Source: Rossellomorea aquimaris
GTDB lineage: Bacteria; Bacillota; Bacilli; Bacillales; Fictibacillaceae
Direction: 5' to 3'
NCBI GenBank assembly: GCA_020524245.1
Contig: JAIVLN010000001.1
Coordinates: forward strand, 620,001 to 684,000
Length of the DNA stretch: 64,000 nucleotides
Shown here: positions 44,804 through 53,699 of the stretch, piece by piece
Position numbering within the stretch: the first letter of the stretch is position 1
Layout of the letters: each line of letters opens with the position of its first letter
Program-made: the position numbers and the translations under genes
The notes under the pieces: model-generated
Databases searched by the model: none
Seen by the model: only the letters and a program-made list of their open reading frames with translations
What the model was told of the DNA's origin: nothing

Positions 44804-44923
44804 GGTTTTAGAAAATTGGACGTTGGTTTTGCAAAAAAGGGGTGAGGTTTTAGAAATATCACCCTTCGTCTTGCAAAAATTACCTCATGTTTTGTAAAAA
44901 TAAGGGGCCGTTTTTTAAATCAT
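44804..44923 (+). repeat. 21-bp tandem repeat array, family B (about 5.7 units)
   Basis: Units start at 44804, 44825, 44846, 44867, 44888 and 44909, with the core GGTTTT(A/G)(G/C)AAA, more diverged than the array at 41055. It lies inside the untranslated leuS leader, between the T-box terminator and the start codon. Confidence 0.75.
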
Positions 44924-44974
44924 GACCTTCTTACTACGCCCCGCCCCAAGAACCAGAAGCTTATCAACTTCCCT

Positions 44975-45095
44975 CTGAGGAAAGAGGAGCGATGAGGTCA
45001 AGGCGTCGCAGTTCCGAGGACCGGAGTTTAGTTTGACCTAAATGAGGACTGGAGGAACAAGACAACGCAGAGATCAGAAGCTCATCTTTCCTCAG
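44975..45095. repeat. 121-bp element with inverted ends in the leuS leader
   Basis: CTGAGGAAAGA (44975-44985) and TCTTTCCTCAG (45085-45095) are perfect inverted repeats. Between them GAGGTCAAGGCGTCGCAGTTC, split here by base 44996, and GAGGACTGGAGGAACAAGAC have the look of a repeat that, as far as I remember, is common in Bacillaceae intergenic DNA. No ORF is supported. It sits directly after the T-box terminator. Confidence 0.6.
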
Positions 45096-45100
45096 AAAAT

Positions 45101-45350
45101 AATAAAACCTCCCGCCACTGATCTAAACATCAGGGACGAGAGGTTGAATAAACAATACTCCCGCGGTACCACCCGCAATTAGTACACAAAAAGCGTGCAC
45201 TCACTCAAGCTCCTTATCGCGGAGAAACGATAAACGCTACTTCGGATGTTCACGTTTATGGCTCGGAGGCGAGTTCAAATAGCGTTCGGGTTGGCTTTTC
45301 AGCAGCCGCCAACTCTCTAAGACCGTTGACTATTTTACTAATCCTCTTCT
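45101..45350 (-). promoter_or_regulatory. T-box riboswitch of leuS
   Basis: The minus strand carries the conserved T-box GGGTGGTACCGCGGGAG (45174-45158), the stem I segments AGAGAGTTGGCGGCTGCTGA, and a specifier position GAACTC, whose CTC (45273-45271) is a leucine codon. The terminator CCTCTCGTCCCTGATG.../TCAGTGGCGGGAGG with a T-rich tail is at 45145-45101. Uncharged tRNA-Leu would bind and prevent termination, raising leuS expression on leucine limitation. Confidence 0.93.
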
Positions 45351-45460
45351 TCGCCTTGAATTTGTGAAGAATGTAATTTGTATTGTATGCAGATTCTCAG
45401 AAATTGTCAAGGTTTTTTCTGAAAATGGACATCTATCATGATGGGCGTTTTGACCCGTTT

Positions 45461-46012
45461 TTATACATCTTCGAAGAAATCTTCTACCATCTTTTTATAC
45501 GTGTAAAAGAACGCTGGTACCTCTACGTCGTCCAGTCCTACGAACGCATTCTGTGCGACACTTCGGTAATACCAGGTCTGCTTCGCCTTATCCCCTTTGA
45601 ACTTTTCCCAAATCGCGTCGCCATCCGCATCAAAGGACTCCATCACACTCCGGAGGTTGTCGAGCTTATCAGCGACAATCAGAGCTTTCACCTCGAACGG
45701 CGCATCCTTTATGTAATCCACTGTATGCTGCTTCCGCTCTATCCACGTTTTACTTTTATCCTCGGTATTGCCGCGGACGATTTCCGCGACACGCACACCG
45801 AAATCACGCACGATGTCGTCGAACTCTAACTCTGTATCTTCAACGGCATCATGCAGATAGCCGGCAATGACCACATCGTCTGATAGACCGGCTTCCTTCA
45901 ACGTATGAGCCACCGAAATTGGATGGACGACGTAAGGTTCGCCGGACAGTTTCCGAATTTGTCCTTCGTGTACTTTCTTCGCCAACGCTTCAGCGCGCTC
46001 TACTTTTTCCAT
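45461..46012 (-). CDS. HD-domain phosphohydrolase
   Basis: About 183 residues with an HD metal-binding domain like the hydrolase half of RelA/SpoT proteins. KVHEGQIRKLSGEPYVVHPI carries the first histidine motif and YLHDAVEDTELEFDD is the HD motif. It may hydrolyse (p)ppGpp or another nucleotide, but this is not proven. The ATG at 46012 follows GGAGGGGG. The frame overlaps the end of the PAP2 gene by 13 bases, so the two are translationally linked. Confidence 0.85.
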   Translation of the reverse strand: MEKVERAEALAKKVHEGQIRKLSGEPYVVHPISVAHTLKEAGLSDDVVIAGYLHDAVEDTELEFDDIVRDFGVRVAEIVRGNTEDKSKTWIERKQHTVDYIKDAPFEVKALIVADKLDNLRSVMESFDADGDAIWEKFKGDKAKQTWYYRSVAQNAFVGLDDVEVPAFFYTYKKMVEDFFEDV

Positions 46013-46647
46013 ATCCATCCCCCTCCAACAATGCTCGTATTCGTCAGTTTCATCAGCATCAATGTCAGAATAAGCCAAATCGCACCTGCTGTAAAACCAC
46101 CGAGCACATCAGTCGGAAAATGTACCCCTAGGTAAACCCTGCTGAAGCCGATTAACCCGATGAACATCCACGTCAGCACGAGGACATAACCCGCCTGTAT
46201 CCCTTTATTGCGCAAGTATTTCCAAAGCAAGTAACCGAGGAAACCGAAGAACGCAGCGGAATTCATCGCATGTCCGCTCGGAAAACTTAAGCCCGTTTCA
46301 TGGATGAGCGGCCACTCATCCGGTCTCGTCCGATGGTACACCGACTTCAGCCACTTGTTCACTTCACGAACCCCGATTAGATTGAACACGACGATTAGTG
46401 ATAGCTTCGGATTTTTTACCAAAAGGAAAAACACAATCAGTATGTACATCAATGGAAAAGATACGTGCTTCGATCCGAGGTCTGTCACAAACAGCATTGC
46501 TTCTGTCAGCCAATCTGAACGCATTTTCCAGACACCGTGCATGACAACGAAATCGAAGCTGGTCAACGTTGTATGATACACCCCGAAAAAAAGAAAAATG
46601 ATAAGTAAAACAGACCCGCCTAATAAAAGCTTTAGCCAACTTCCCAT
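46000..46647 (-). CDS. PAP2-family phosphatase
   Basis: 215 residues with five or six membrane spans. The three phosphatase motifs are KSVYHRTRP, SFPSGHAM and SRVYLGVHFPTD. These enzymes release phosphate from lipid phosphates such as undecaprenyl pyrophosphate or phosphatidic acid at the outer membrane face. It is the first of a two-gene unit with the HD hydrolase. No symbol is given since several paralogues occur (YodM, YwoA/BcrC). Confidence 0.88.
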   Translation of the reverse strand: MGSWLKLLLGGSVLLIIFLFFGVYHTTLTSFDFVVMHGVWKMRSDWLTEAMLFVTDLGSKHVSFPLMYILIVFFLLVKNPKLSLIVVFNLIGVREVNKWLKSVYHRTRPDEWPLIHETGLSFPSGHAMNSAAFFGFLGYLLWKYLRNKGIQAGYVLVLTWMFIGLIGFSRVYLGVHFPTDVLGGFTAGAIWLILTLMLMKLTNTSIVGGGWIWKK

Positions 46648-46703
46648 TGTCCCACCCCTTCCCTAATAGTCTATTTCAATCCCGGAAAAATATTTTTCTA
46701 TAG

Positions 46704-46726
46704 AAAAAACCGTCCGAGGACGGTTT
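46704..46726 (-). terminator. Terminator of yttB
   Basis: AAACCGTCC/GGACGGTTT hairpin with a T-rich minus-strand tail, three bases past the yttB stop. Confidence 0.8.
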
Positions 46727-46728
46727 TG

Positions 46729-47922
46729 TTATGCGACTTGAGAACTTGCTTCAGGAACGATTTTACGATCATAAATAAACGTGATGATAAGACTGACAAT
46801 GAGCAAAAAGAACACGACGTAGAACATGGACTGGATCCCGTTAAAGTCGACAATCAACCCGCCGACGATCGGTCCGAACATCCGCCCACCTGTCGCGGTA
46901 CTATTCACGACACCCTGGTAAAAACCTTCGCGTCCCTTAGGCGCAAGATCACCCGCAATCGTCGGAACCGCTGGCCAAACGAGCATCTCTCCGATTGTCA
47001 AAATGATCATCGCAGTCATGAGACCCATAAAGATATTCGCTTGAGAAGCGACCAGGAAAGAAATCATGAAAATGCTGATCCCTACAATGATCTGCGTCTT
47101 CGTCACACGCAACCAATTTTTCACGATAAAAGCAAGGAGCGGCTGTCCTAACACGATGATCGCGCCGTTCACCGTCCACAACAAACTATAGTGGCTCAAA
47201 GAAATGCCGATGTCCTGCGTGTAAGAAGCAATGGTCGACTGCCACTGCACGTAAGCGAGCCAGCAGATGAAATACGCAGCACAAAGCCAGATAAGTGCTC
47301 GGAAACGCGTGCGGCTCTTAATGACGAATCGATCATCCAGCACATTTTTGATAACAGGTTCAACCGACCGATGCGCAAGGCTACGATACCCGAAAAACGC
47401 CAACAGGAAGAAAGCGACGTACATGATTGCATTTCCGATGAATATCCACTGGAAACTTAACGATGCGAGCAAACCTCCAGCTGCAGCACCGACAGCGACA
47501 CCGACGTTTTGCGCCACATAAATGGCGTTGTACGCTTTCCGTCCACCTTCTTTCCAGACGGTCCCGGCATATGCATACATAGACGGAAACACCATTCCGC
47601 CACCAAATCCGAGCGTGATCAAGAAAATCATATATGGATAGAAACTATGGAAAAAAATGAGTCCTATAGAACTGCCAAAGGTGATGGCAATCCCAATCAA
47701 AATCGAGCGATATCCCCCCACCCGGTCGAACAGTGCACCGCCGATCAAGTTCCCGATGACACCTGCTCCTGCATTCCCCATCAGCACAAGACCGGCAAGA
47801 GTCAACGACTTTCCGAGGTGATCATGTATATAGACTGTATTCAATGGCCACAGAAATGAGGAACCCGTGACATTGATGATCATCCCGATGATTAATAACC
47901 AAAGATGCTTCGGCACCTTCAA
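46729..47922 (-). CDS. yttB: MFS transporter YttB-like
   Basis: 397 residues with 12 predicted spans. The motif A-like loop is GGALFDRVGGYRSILIG, and the second half contains PTIAGDLAPKGREGFYQG. It resembles B. subtilis YttB and drug-efflux relatives, but the substrate is unknown. The TTG at 47922 has only a 3-base gap to GGAGG; the GTG two codons later has better spacing, so the true start may be 47916. Confidence 0.85.
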   Translation of the reverse strand: MKVPKHLWLLIIGMIINVTGSSFLWPLNTVYIHDHLGKSLTLAGLVLMGNAGAGVIGNLIGGALFDRVGGYRSILIGIAITFGSSIGLIFFHSFYPYMIFLITLGFGGGMVFPSMYAYAGTVWKEGGRKAYNAIYVAQNVGVAVGAAAGGLLASLSFQWIFIGNAIMYVAFFLLAFFGYRSLAHRSVEPVIKNVLDDRFVIKSRTRFRALIWLCAAYFICWLAYVQWQSTIASYTQDIGISLSHYSLLWTVNGAIIVLGQPLLAFIVKNWLRVTKTQIIVGISIFMISFLVASQANIFMGLMTAMIILTIGEMLVWPAVPTIAGDLAPKGREGFYQGVVNSTATGGRMFGPIVGGLIVDFNGIQSMFYVVFFLLIVSLIITFIYDRKIVPEASSQVA

Positions 47923-48100
47923 CGACCTCCGTTCAATCGGTTCAATGTAAAAATTTATGTAATCGAACCATAGAAATTGTATTCCTTTTTGAAGTGGAGC
48001 GCAATTGTTTTTTTCTGCCTCCAGACCGGTTTGGCGAGGGTCCTGTGACCGTGCTAAAATAGGGCTATCTTAAGAACTTGGGGATCAGAAAGGAAAGCTT

Positions 48101-49054
48101 ATGTCGATACCTTCTCATTTTGGAGATAAACGTTACTATACATGGAACAAGCACTTGAAAGAACATTTTGGAGAAAAAATCATCAAAGTGCCGATTGACG
48201 GTGGATTCGACTGTCCGAACCGGGATGGAACCGTCGCGTCAGGTGGATGCACGTTCTGTTCACAAAGTGGATCTGGTGATTTTGCCGGAGACCGCCGAGA
48301 CGATCTCGTTCAGCAATTCCACACGATCAAGGACCAGATGCACCGGAAATGGAAAAACGGAAAGTACATCGGGTACTTCCAGGCGTTCACGAATACCCAT
48401 GCCCCTGTTGAAGAACTGCGCGAGAAGTTTGAAGTGATTCTCGAGCAGGAAGGCTTCGTCGGATTGGCGATTGCAACGCGTCCAGATTGTCTTCCGGATG
48501 ATGTTGTTGAATACCTGGCAGAGTTGAATGAGCGCACGTATCTTTGGATTGAACTAGGGTTGCAGACCGTCCACGAGGAAACGGCTCAGCTCATCAACCG
48601 TGCGCATGATTACGCCTGTTACGTAGAAGGCGTTAACAAGCTGCGGAAACACGGTATCCGCGTTTGCTCTCACATCATTAACGGGCTACCGCAGGAGACC
48701 CCCGAGATGATGATGAAAACCGCACGGGAAGTAGCAAAGCTTGACGTGCAAGGTATTAAGATTCATCTTTTACACCTGTTAAAAAAGACGCCGATGGTGA
48801 AGCAGTATGAGAAAGGCTTAGTGGAGTTTCTTGACTTTGATACGTACGTCAAGCTTGTGTGTGATCAGCTTGAAATCATCCCTCCGGACATGATGATACA
48901 CCGATTGACCGGTGACGGCCCTGCTGAACTGATGATCGGACCGATGTGGAGCATGAACAAGTGGAAAGTGCTCAATTCGATCGAGGCAGAATTAGAGCGA
49001 CGCGATAGCTATCAAGGGAAATATTATGAGCCAGCCGAGGTGTCCACTCCATGA
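48101..49054 (+). CDS. ytqA: Radical SAM protein YtqA
   Basis: 317 residues of the TIGR01212 family. The cluster cysteines are in DCPNRDGTVASGGCTFCSQS (CxxxxxxxxxxxCxxC-type spacing). ATRPDCLPDDVVEYLAEL and IELGLQTVHEETAQLINRAH follow and fit the elongator-like (Elp3) radical SAM branch. Together with ytqB it has been linked in later work to tRNA thiouridine methylation (MnmL/MnmM naming); I recall this and cannot confirm it here. It overlaps ytqB by four bases (ATGA). Confidence 0.9.
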   Translation: MSIPSHFGDKRYYTWNKHLKEHFGEKIIKVPIDGGFDCPNRDGTVASGGCTFCSQSGSGDFAGDRRDDLVQQFHTIKDQMHRKWKNGKYIGYFQAFTNTHAPVEELREKFEVILEQEGFVGLAIATRPDCLPDDVVEYLAELNERTYLWIELGLQTVHEETAQLINRAHDYACYVEGVNKLRKHGIRVCSHIINGLPQETPEMMMKTAREVAKLDVQGIKIHLLHLLKKTPMVKQYEKGLVEFLDFDTYVKLVCDQLEIIPPDMMIHRLTGDGPAELMIGPMWSMNKWKVLNSIEAELERRDSYQGKYYEPAEVSTP

Positions 49055-49626
49055 ATTTGAGCCGAATTTTACCTTTTACAAAAGAACTTTTGGAGAAAGT
49101 CGTGGAGCCAGGCGGAGTGGTCGTCGATACGACGGTCGGCAACGGGCATGACACGGTCTTTTTAGCGGAACTGGTCGGGGAAGAAGGCCAAGTGTACGGA
49201 TTCGATATCCAGAAGCAGGCGGTGGAGAACACGCTTGAACGCTTGAAGGACAATGGATTGGCAGAAAGAGCGCAAATCATGTTGAAGAGCCATGCGGAAG
49301 TGAAAGAAGTGTTGCCAGCAGAGTACCATGGAAAAGTTGAAGCGGCGATTTTCAACCTCGGTTACTTACCTGGTAGTGACAAAGAAATCATCACGAAGCC
49401 GGATTCGACGCTGCAAGCAATTGAAGCTCTGCTTGAGATTTTGAAGCCTGGCGGATTAATCATCCTTGTCGTCTATTACGGACATGAAGGCGGCATTGAA
49501 GAGAAAGAGCGCTTGATGCAGTACTTGACTGAACTTGATCAAAAGAGAGCGCACGTCCTCCAGTACCAATTCCTGAACCAGAAAAACAACCCACCGTTTT
49601 TGGTAGCCGTCGAAAAAAGAGCATAA
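49051..49626 (+). CDS. ytqB: SAM-dependent methyltransferase YtqB
   Basis: 191 residues with a Rossmann SAM fold. GGVVVDTTVGNGHDTVFLA is motif I, and IFNLGYLPGSDKEI is the rRNA methylase-like motif. It is in the YtqB/MnmM family, which methylates a modified uridine in tRNA according to recent work as I recall it. The start overlaps the ytqA stop, so translation is coupled. A terminator follows. Confidence 0.9.
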   Translation: MNLSRILPFTKELLEKVVEPGGVVVDTTVGNGHDTVFLAELVGEEGQVYGFDIQKQAVENTLERLKDNGLAERAQIMLKSHAEVKEVLPAEYHGKVEAAIFNLGYLPGSDKEIITKPDSTLQAIEALLEILKPGGLIILVVYYGHEGGIEEKERLMQYLTELDQKRAHVLQYQFLNQKNNPPFLVAVEKRA

Positions 49627-49635
49627 TTTTCATAT

Positions 49636-49665
49636 TGAGACGATTGGACAACCAATCGTCTTTTT
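49636..49665 (+). terminator. Terminator of ytqAB
   Basis: GACGATTGG/CCAATCGTC with a 4-nt loop and T5. Confidence 0.9.
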
Positions 49666-49723
49666 CATTGAAACTTTTTCCATATTCAGTTCGTAGGACA
49701 AGATGAATGAGGAGGTTAATAGA

Positions 49724-50606
49724 ATGAACAAATATAGAAGGATATTGAGTATTATCATGTCCACCTCTATTTTGACTGGTTGTTCGTTTTCCGGTCATGA
49801 AGAGGTTAAAGAGGAAGTTGTAAAATCTGAGATCAAGGAGAGTAGCTATTCACAGTTTACGAGTGAGGACGGAAAAGTCCAGTTCTCCCTTGTGAATAAT
49901 GGTTCCTTCAAAGAGGATATCCTTTCAAGAATTCACAAACAAACTCTAGCAGCTTATGAGGAAATCCTAGCATTAACCGGACATGAGATAGAAGAGGAAA
50001 AAGAGATTCTTATTCAACTAGAAGAAGGTCGTGGAATTTCCATGTATATGCATGGCAGCATTAAGCTTCACAACATTGGAGAGCAGAATGAATTTCTCGT
50101 TCACGAATTAGTCCATGCGTTATTGGGGTACGATTATCAAAATGCAGGTTATTTTACTTTAGACGGTTTAGCGATGTACTTGGATCGACAGATTACCGGT
50201 CATCTACCTCCAAATTATTTCGGTCATTCCAGTCATGAGGTGATGAACTACTTAAAAGAAAATGGTGCTGTTATTCCTTTGGAAGCTGTCGTCCATCCTG
50301 AAAAACGCGCTTAAACTAAACGACTATCGAAACGAGGGTATTGACCGCTGGTTATTTTACATACAATCCGATTCCTTTTCCACCTATCTCATTGAGGCGT
50401 ACGGCATGGAAAAATTCATGGAGATCTATAATGTGGTGGGATTGGAAGCACAGGTAAAGCAGACATACGGGAAAACCATACGTGAAATAGAACAGGAATG
50501 GAACACATTCTTGAGCAAACACGGTACCAATGAGAACATTTCAGCCTCATTACCAGAATATTTTCGTGAAAAAGTGGCGAATTATGAATATCAGGAAAAT
50601 CCATAA
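49724..50606 (+). pseudogene. Frameshifted lipoprotein with HExxH peptidase-like region
   Basis: The first frame (49724-50314) begins MNKYRRILSIIMSTSILTGC, a lipoprotein signal with the lipobox LTGC. It contains the zinc-peptidase motif VHELVHALLGYDYQ, followed by LDGLAMYLDRQ. It stops after HPEKRA. The +1 frame continues at once with NALKLNDYRNEGIDRWLFY and ends at 50606 (REIEQEWNTFLSKHG). The break is at GAAAAACGCG: removing one A from the run would restore GAA-AAC-GCG and one frame of about 294 residues. Either a true frameshift mutation or a sequencing error in the A run. Confidence 0.75.
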
Positions 50607-50638
50607 AAAGAGGGCTGATCTATAACGATCAGCCCTTT
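50605..50638. terminator. Bidirectional terminator
   Basis: GGGCTGATC/GATCAGCCC hairpin with A runs on the left and T on the right, between the frameshifted lipoprotein gene and ytpB. Confidence 0.85.
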
Positions 50639-50644
50639 CCTTAT

Positions 50645-51715
50645 TCAAGAGGATGTTTTCACTTTCCGGTACACGAAGCTGTTCCAGTAGAAGTAGTATG
50701 CGGGGAGACCGCCTGCGCGCATCAACTTTTTAAAGACAGACTGGACTTCAGGTTGGTTCCTTACCTTCGTATCAGTGGAATAGATGCCGAGCAAGCCGCG
50801 CGTAATTAACGAGTGGAACTTCGAGTGCGGTAGTTGCCGCGCCGCTTCATCCGCTTTATTGAAAAAGTGGAGCAGTCGATCCATCATTTCTTCCTTGGAC
50901 TCATAATAGAAGCAGAAATTGAGATCGCCTCCCGCTTTATCCTCCTCCTGATCAATGAGATAGTCCATCATGATATGGAGTCCTTGAATCCACGGGAAAT
51001 AGCCTTCTTTAATTTTTACAACCAAATCGCTCGAAATGTTTTCATTCGTCGCATAAGAAACAAGACAAAAAATCCCGATGGTCGACCCGGCACAGGCAGA
51101 AAATTCGTACCAGCTCATCGGTGGCAGCTGTCCCTCATTGTCCTGATGCCATTGCTGCAAGCGAGGCACCCGCTCCTCATGCACGACGTGCTTATGTATT
51201 TGCAGATTGCTGTAATGCACCTCCAGCTCAATCAAGGCATCTGCAATCGCATCAAAACTCGGTAAAGCAGCTAAAACCTTCTGGCACGTCTGGACGAGGT
51301 CATGCAAGTACCCGCCGTCGTTCTGATCTTCCCGTAACGCGTAGTAATTTTCAAGCTCCGCACCCGGGGTCAAAGCATGCTCCATGGAACGGTGCAACAG
51401 AGCAAAATCCTCCGGATCGAGAGAAGTGCTACGGTCACACAGATTATCCAGATAATCGCTAATCGTCTGGTACGCAACAATGAAACGGATGACTTCTCCT
51501 TTCCAAGTACCATCCGCTGAAAGCAACGAATAAATGCCGCCTCCCTCACAATGGAACGTTTTCGAACCGATGCTTTCCAACGCCTGGGTCCTCAGTTCAT
51601 CATTCGGAATATGTTCCGCTCGCTCTTTCCAGAAGTTCAATTCTTCATGGACATAGGGAAGGACTTGTCTATAAATTTTGTTCATCAACGACCATGGCTG
51701 TGACGGTACGTTCAT
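50645..51715 (-). CDS. ytpB: Tetraprenyl-beta-curcumene synthase (DUF2600, YtpB)
   Basis: 356 residues of the large terpene cyclase family first defined by YtpB, which converts long-chain prenyl diphosphates to cyclic sesquarterpenes such as tetraprenyl-beta-curcumene. The family lacks the classical DDxxD but has acidic segments, here FIVAYQTISDYLDNLCDRST and EELNFWKERAEHIP. The C-terminal MRAGGLPAYYFYWNSFVYR is typical. It lies 4 bp downstream of ytpA, as in the B. subtilis ytpAB operon. Confidence 0.92.
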   Translation of the reverse strand: MNVPSQPWSLMNKIYRQVLPYVHEELNFWKERAEHIPNDELRTQALESIGSKTFHCEGGGIYSLLSADGTWKGEVIRFIVAYQTISDYLDNLCDRSTSLDPEDFALLHRSMEHALTPGAELENYYALREDQNDGGYLHDLVQTCQKVLAALPSFDAIADALIELEVHYSNLQIHKHVVHEERVPRLQQWHQDNEGQLPPMSWYEFSACAGSTIGIFCLVSYATNENISSDLVVKIKEGYFPWIQGLHIMMDYLIDQEEDKAGGDLNFCFYYESKEEMMDRLLHFFNKADEAARQLPHSKFHSLITRGLLGIYSTDTKVRNQPEVQSVFKKLMRAGGLPAYYFYWNSFVYRKVKTSS

Positions 51716-51719
51716 GCCA

Positions 51720-52529
51720 TCACTCCTTAAAGCTATTTTCTCGTACGATTAGATTCAGTTCGACGTACTGATGGATGTATTGGAAAACGAGCTCCCGCTC
51801 AGGATCATTCAACACTTCATGATAGAGCGATTGCCATTCTTTGTACGCCTTCTCCATCAAGTTTAAGCTGTCGAACCAATCTCTGACACGCTGTTTATCT
51901 ACAATCAAATCGTTACCGCCTTGCACGACGAGTAACGGGATCTCTGGGAACCGGTGAATCGATTGGAACGCGTCCTTCATCGCCCTCATCAACTCACGAT
52001 ACCATCTGATCGATACTTTTTTCACAAGTAAAAAATCTTCTCGGTCACGCTGTAACACTTCTTCGGAACGCGTCCCTTTCGGTGGACCGCCGCCCCGACT
52101 TGAGCGCAGACGCAAACTCGGATATACTTTATTGATCACTTTAGAAGCTGCATCCAGAACTTTCGGTGGTTTTTCCACGATTCCAAGTGCTGGGGATGAC
52201 AGCAAGACAGCTGAGAGTGGCAGATTTTTTTCCGTAACAGTTCGTATGACAGCGAGCCCTCCCATACTGTGACCGAATAAGTAAATCGGAAGGTCAAAGC
52301 GTGTGGCTTCTTCTACCCAGGAAGAAATCGCCTCAATATATTCTTCAAACGAATCGATGTGACCACGATTCCGGCGTGTCAGGCCTTGTCCTGGGAGATC
52401 CCCCATGACTACATGGTAACCTTTCGAGACCCATTGTGAACAGAGCCATTCATACCGACCGTGGTGCTCACCTGCGCCATGGACCATGACGACAACCGCT
52501 TTTGCATTTTCTGCTTCCCAAATCCACAT
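51720..52529 (-). CDS. ytpA: Alpha/beta hydrolase YtpA (lysophospholipase)
   Basis: About 269 residues of the monoacylglycerol lipase/lysophospholipase group. The oxyanion turn is VVVMVHGAGEHHGRYEWL, the nucleophile elbow is YLFGHSMGGLAV, and the aspartate and histidine lie in VVQGGNDLIVDK and SLYHEVLNDPE. B. subtilis YtpA is tied to bacilysocin formation from phosphatidylglycerol. The ATG at 52529 is preferred because GGGGGG lies seven bases upstream. It heads the ytpA-ytpB unit. Confidence 0.92.
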   Translation of the reverse strand: MWIWEAENAKAVVVMVHGAGEHHGRYEWLCSQWVSKGYHVVMGDLPGQGLTRRNRGHIDSFEEYIEAISSWVEEATRFDLPIYLFGHSMGGLAVIRTVTEKNLPLSAVLLSSPALGIVEKPPKVLDAASKVINKVYPSLRLRSSRGGGPPKGTRSEEVLQRDREDFLLVKKVSIRWYRELMRAMKDAFQSIHRFPEIPLLVVQGGNDLIVDKQRVRDWFDSLNLMEKAYKEWQSLYHEVLNDPERELVFQYIHQYVELNLIVRENSFKE

Positions 52530-52623
52530 AATGGATCCCCCCTTTTCTTCTACTCTATAATTTGCTAAACTGCTTATGATTTCATACAACATATGTATTC
52601 CTATAGGAAAGAGGATGATACTT

Positions 52624-53136
52624 ATGATTTATCCTTATAAAGGTTCACAACCCAACATTGATTCTACCGTATTCATTGCAGATGGCGTCATGATTTCAGG
52701 GGACGTCACGATTGAAGAGAAGTCTTCCGTCTGGTTCAATACCGTTATCCGTGGCGATGTCGCTCCAACCCATATCGGTAAACGCGTCAACATCCAGGAT
52801 CTGTCCATGCTTCACCAAAGTCCGAATACACCATTGATCATTGAAGACGATGTAACGGTCGGTCACCAAGTCACTTTACATAGCTGTACCCTTCGTAAGA
52901 ACGCTTTGATCGGGATGGGCTCGTTGATTCTGGATGGTGCCGAAATAGGAGAAGGTGCCTTCATCGGTGCGGGAAGCCTTGTTCCTCCTGGTAAAAAGAT
53001 CCCGCCGAATTCGCTCGCTTTTGGCCGTCCGGCAAAAGTTGTACGGGAACTGAACGAGCATGACCTTCAAGAAATGGAACGCATTCGTACAGAATATGTG
53101 GAACGCGGGCAGTATTACAAGTCTCTTAAGCGTTGA
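52624..53136 (+). CDS. ytoA: Gamma-class carbonic anhydrase-like protein YtoA
   Basis: 170 residues made largely of left-handed beta-helix hexapeptides. The zinc histidines are in LHQSPNTPLIIEDDVTVGHQ and VTLHSCTLRK, and VWFNTVIRGDVAPTHIGKRV is the family signature. It may be a carbonic anhydrase or a related acyltransferase-like protein. The ATG at 52624 follows GAAAGAGG. Its end overlaps the convergent VOC gene by 11 bases. Confidence 0.92.
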   Translation: MIYPYKGSQPNIDSTVFIADGVMISGDVTIEEKSSVWFNTVIRGDVAPTHIGKRVNIQDLSMLHQSPNTPLIIEDDVTVGHQVTLHSCTLRKNALIGMGSLILDGAEIGEGAFIGAGSLVPPGKKIPPNSLAFGRPAKVVRELNEHDLQEMERIRTEYVERGQYYKSLKR

Positions 53137-53494
53137 ACTCGATGATGTTTCCATCCGGATCTTGAACGAATACTTGATGCCAGCCCGTTTTACTGGCTGG
53201 TTTATCCAAGTATGTGCAACCTGCTTTCTCCAGCATGCTGATCAGCTCATCGATCGATTCCACCCTTACAGCGAAATGAGCGCTTCTGCTGTTCAATGTC
53301 GGTTGGTCCTCAGGAGAGAAGGATGGATTGACGATCAGATGAAGCTGCGTATTCCCTAAAGTATACCAAATCCCTTCAAAATCAAAGTCCGGCCGATCCG
53401 GGCAAACCTCGAATTTCAATACTTTTTCATAAAAAGCCCTTGCCCGCTTCAGTTTCTTCACTTCTAACGAAACGTGATGGATTTGCTTATACAT
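53126..53494 (-). CDS. VOC-family (glyoxalase/bleomycin-resistance-like) protein
   Basis: 122 residues, one vicinal-oxygen-chelate module pair. HHVSLEVKKLKRARAFYEKV opens the first half, and WHQVFVQDPDGNIIEF closes the second with a metal-binding His and Glu. The substrate is unknown. AGGAGGGATG precedes the ATG. Confidence 0.88.
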   Translation of the reverse strand: MYKQIHHVSLEVKKLKRARAFYEKVLKFEVCPDRPDFDFEGIWYTLGNTQLHLIVNPSFSPEDQPTLNSRSAHFAVRVESIDELISMLEKAGCTYLDKPASKTGWHQVFVQDPDGNIIEFNA

Positions 53495-53635
53495 CTTTCA
53501 TCCCTCCTTCTCTACTACTCTTTTATACCCACTTTCACCATTTTATCATCCTGCATCTCATTATGGTAATGATGCCAACTGGTCTCTTTTCTCTTGTCTC
53601 ATGTAAATGAATCTCCACAAAGATTTTACATTCGT

Positions 53636-53664
53636 TTGACAATTCCCTAATATTAGGACGTTAT
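53636..53664 (+). promoter_or_regulatory. Candidate promoter with 12-bp palindrome
   Basis: TTGACA at 53636, then the perfect palindrome CCTAATATTAGG (53646-53657), then CGTTAT at 53659. TGACAA-N16-CGT is spaced like an extracytoplasmic-function sigma promoter; the -10 fits sigma-A poorly. It is upstream of the PAP2 gene at 53700. Confidence 0.35.
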
Positions 53665-53699
53665 TCTTTTGGTAAATCATTAACAAAGGGGGAGCTACA

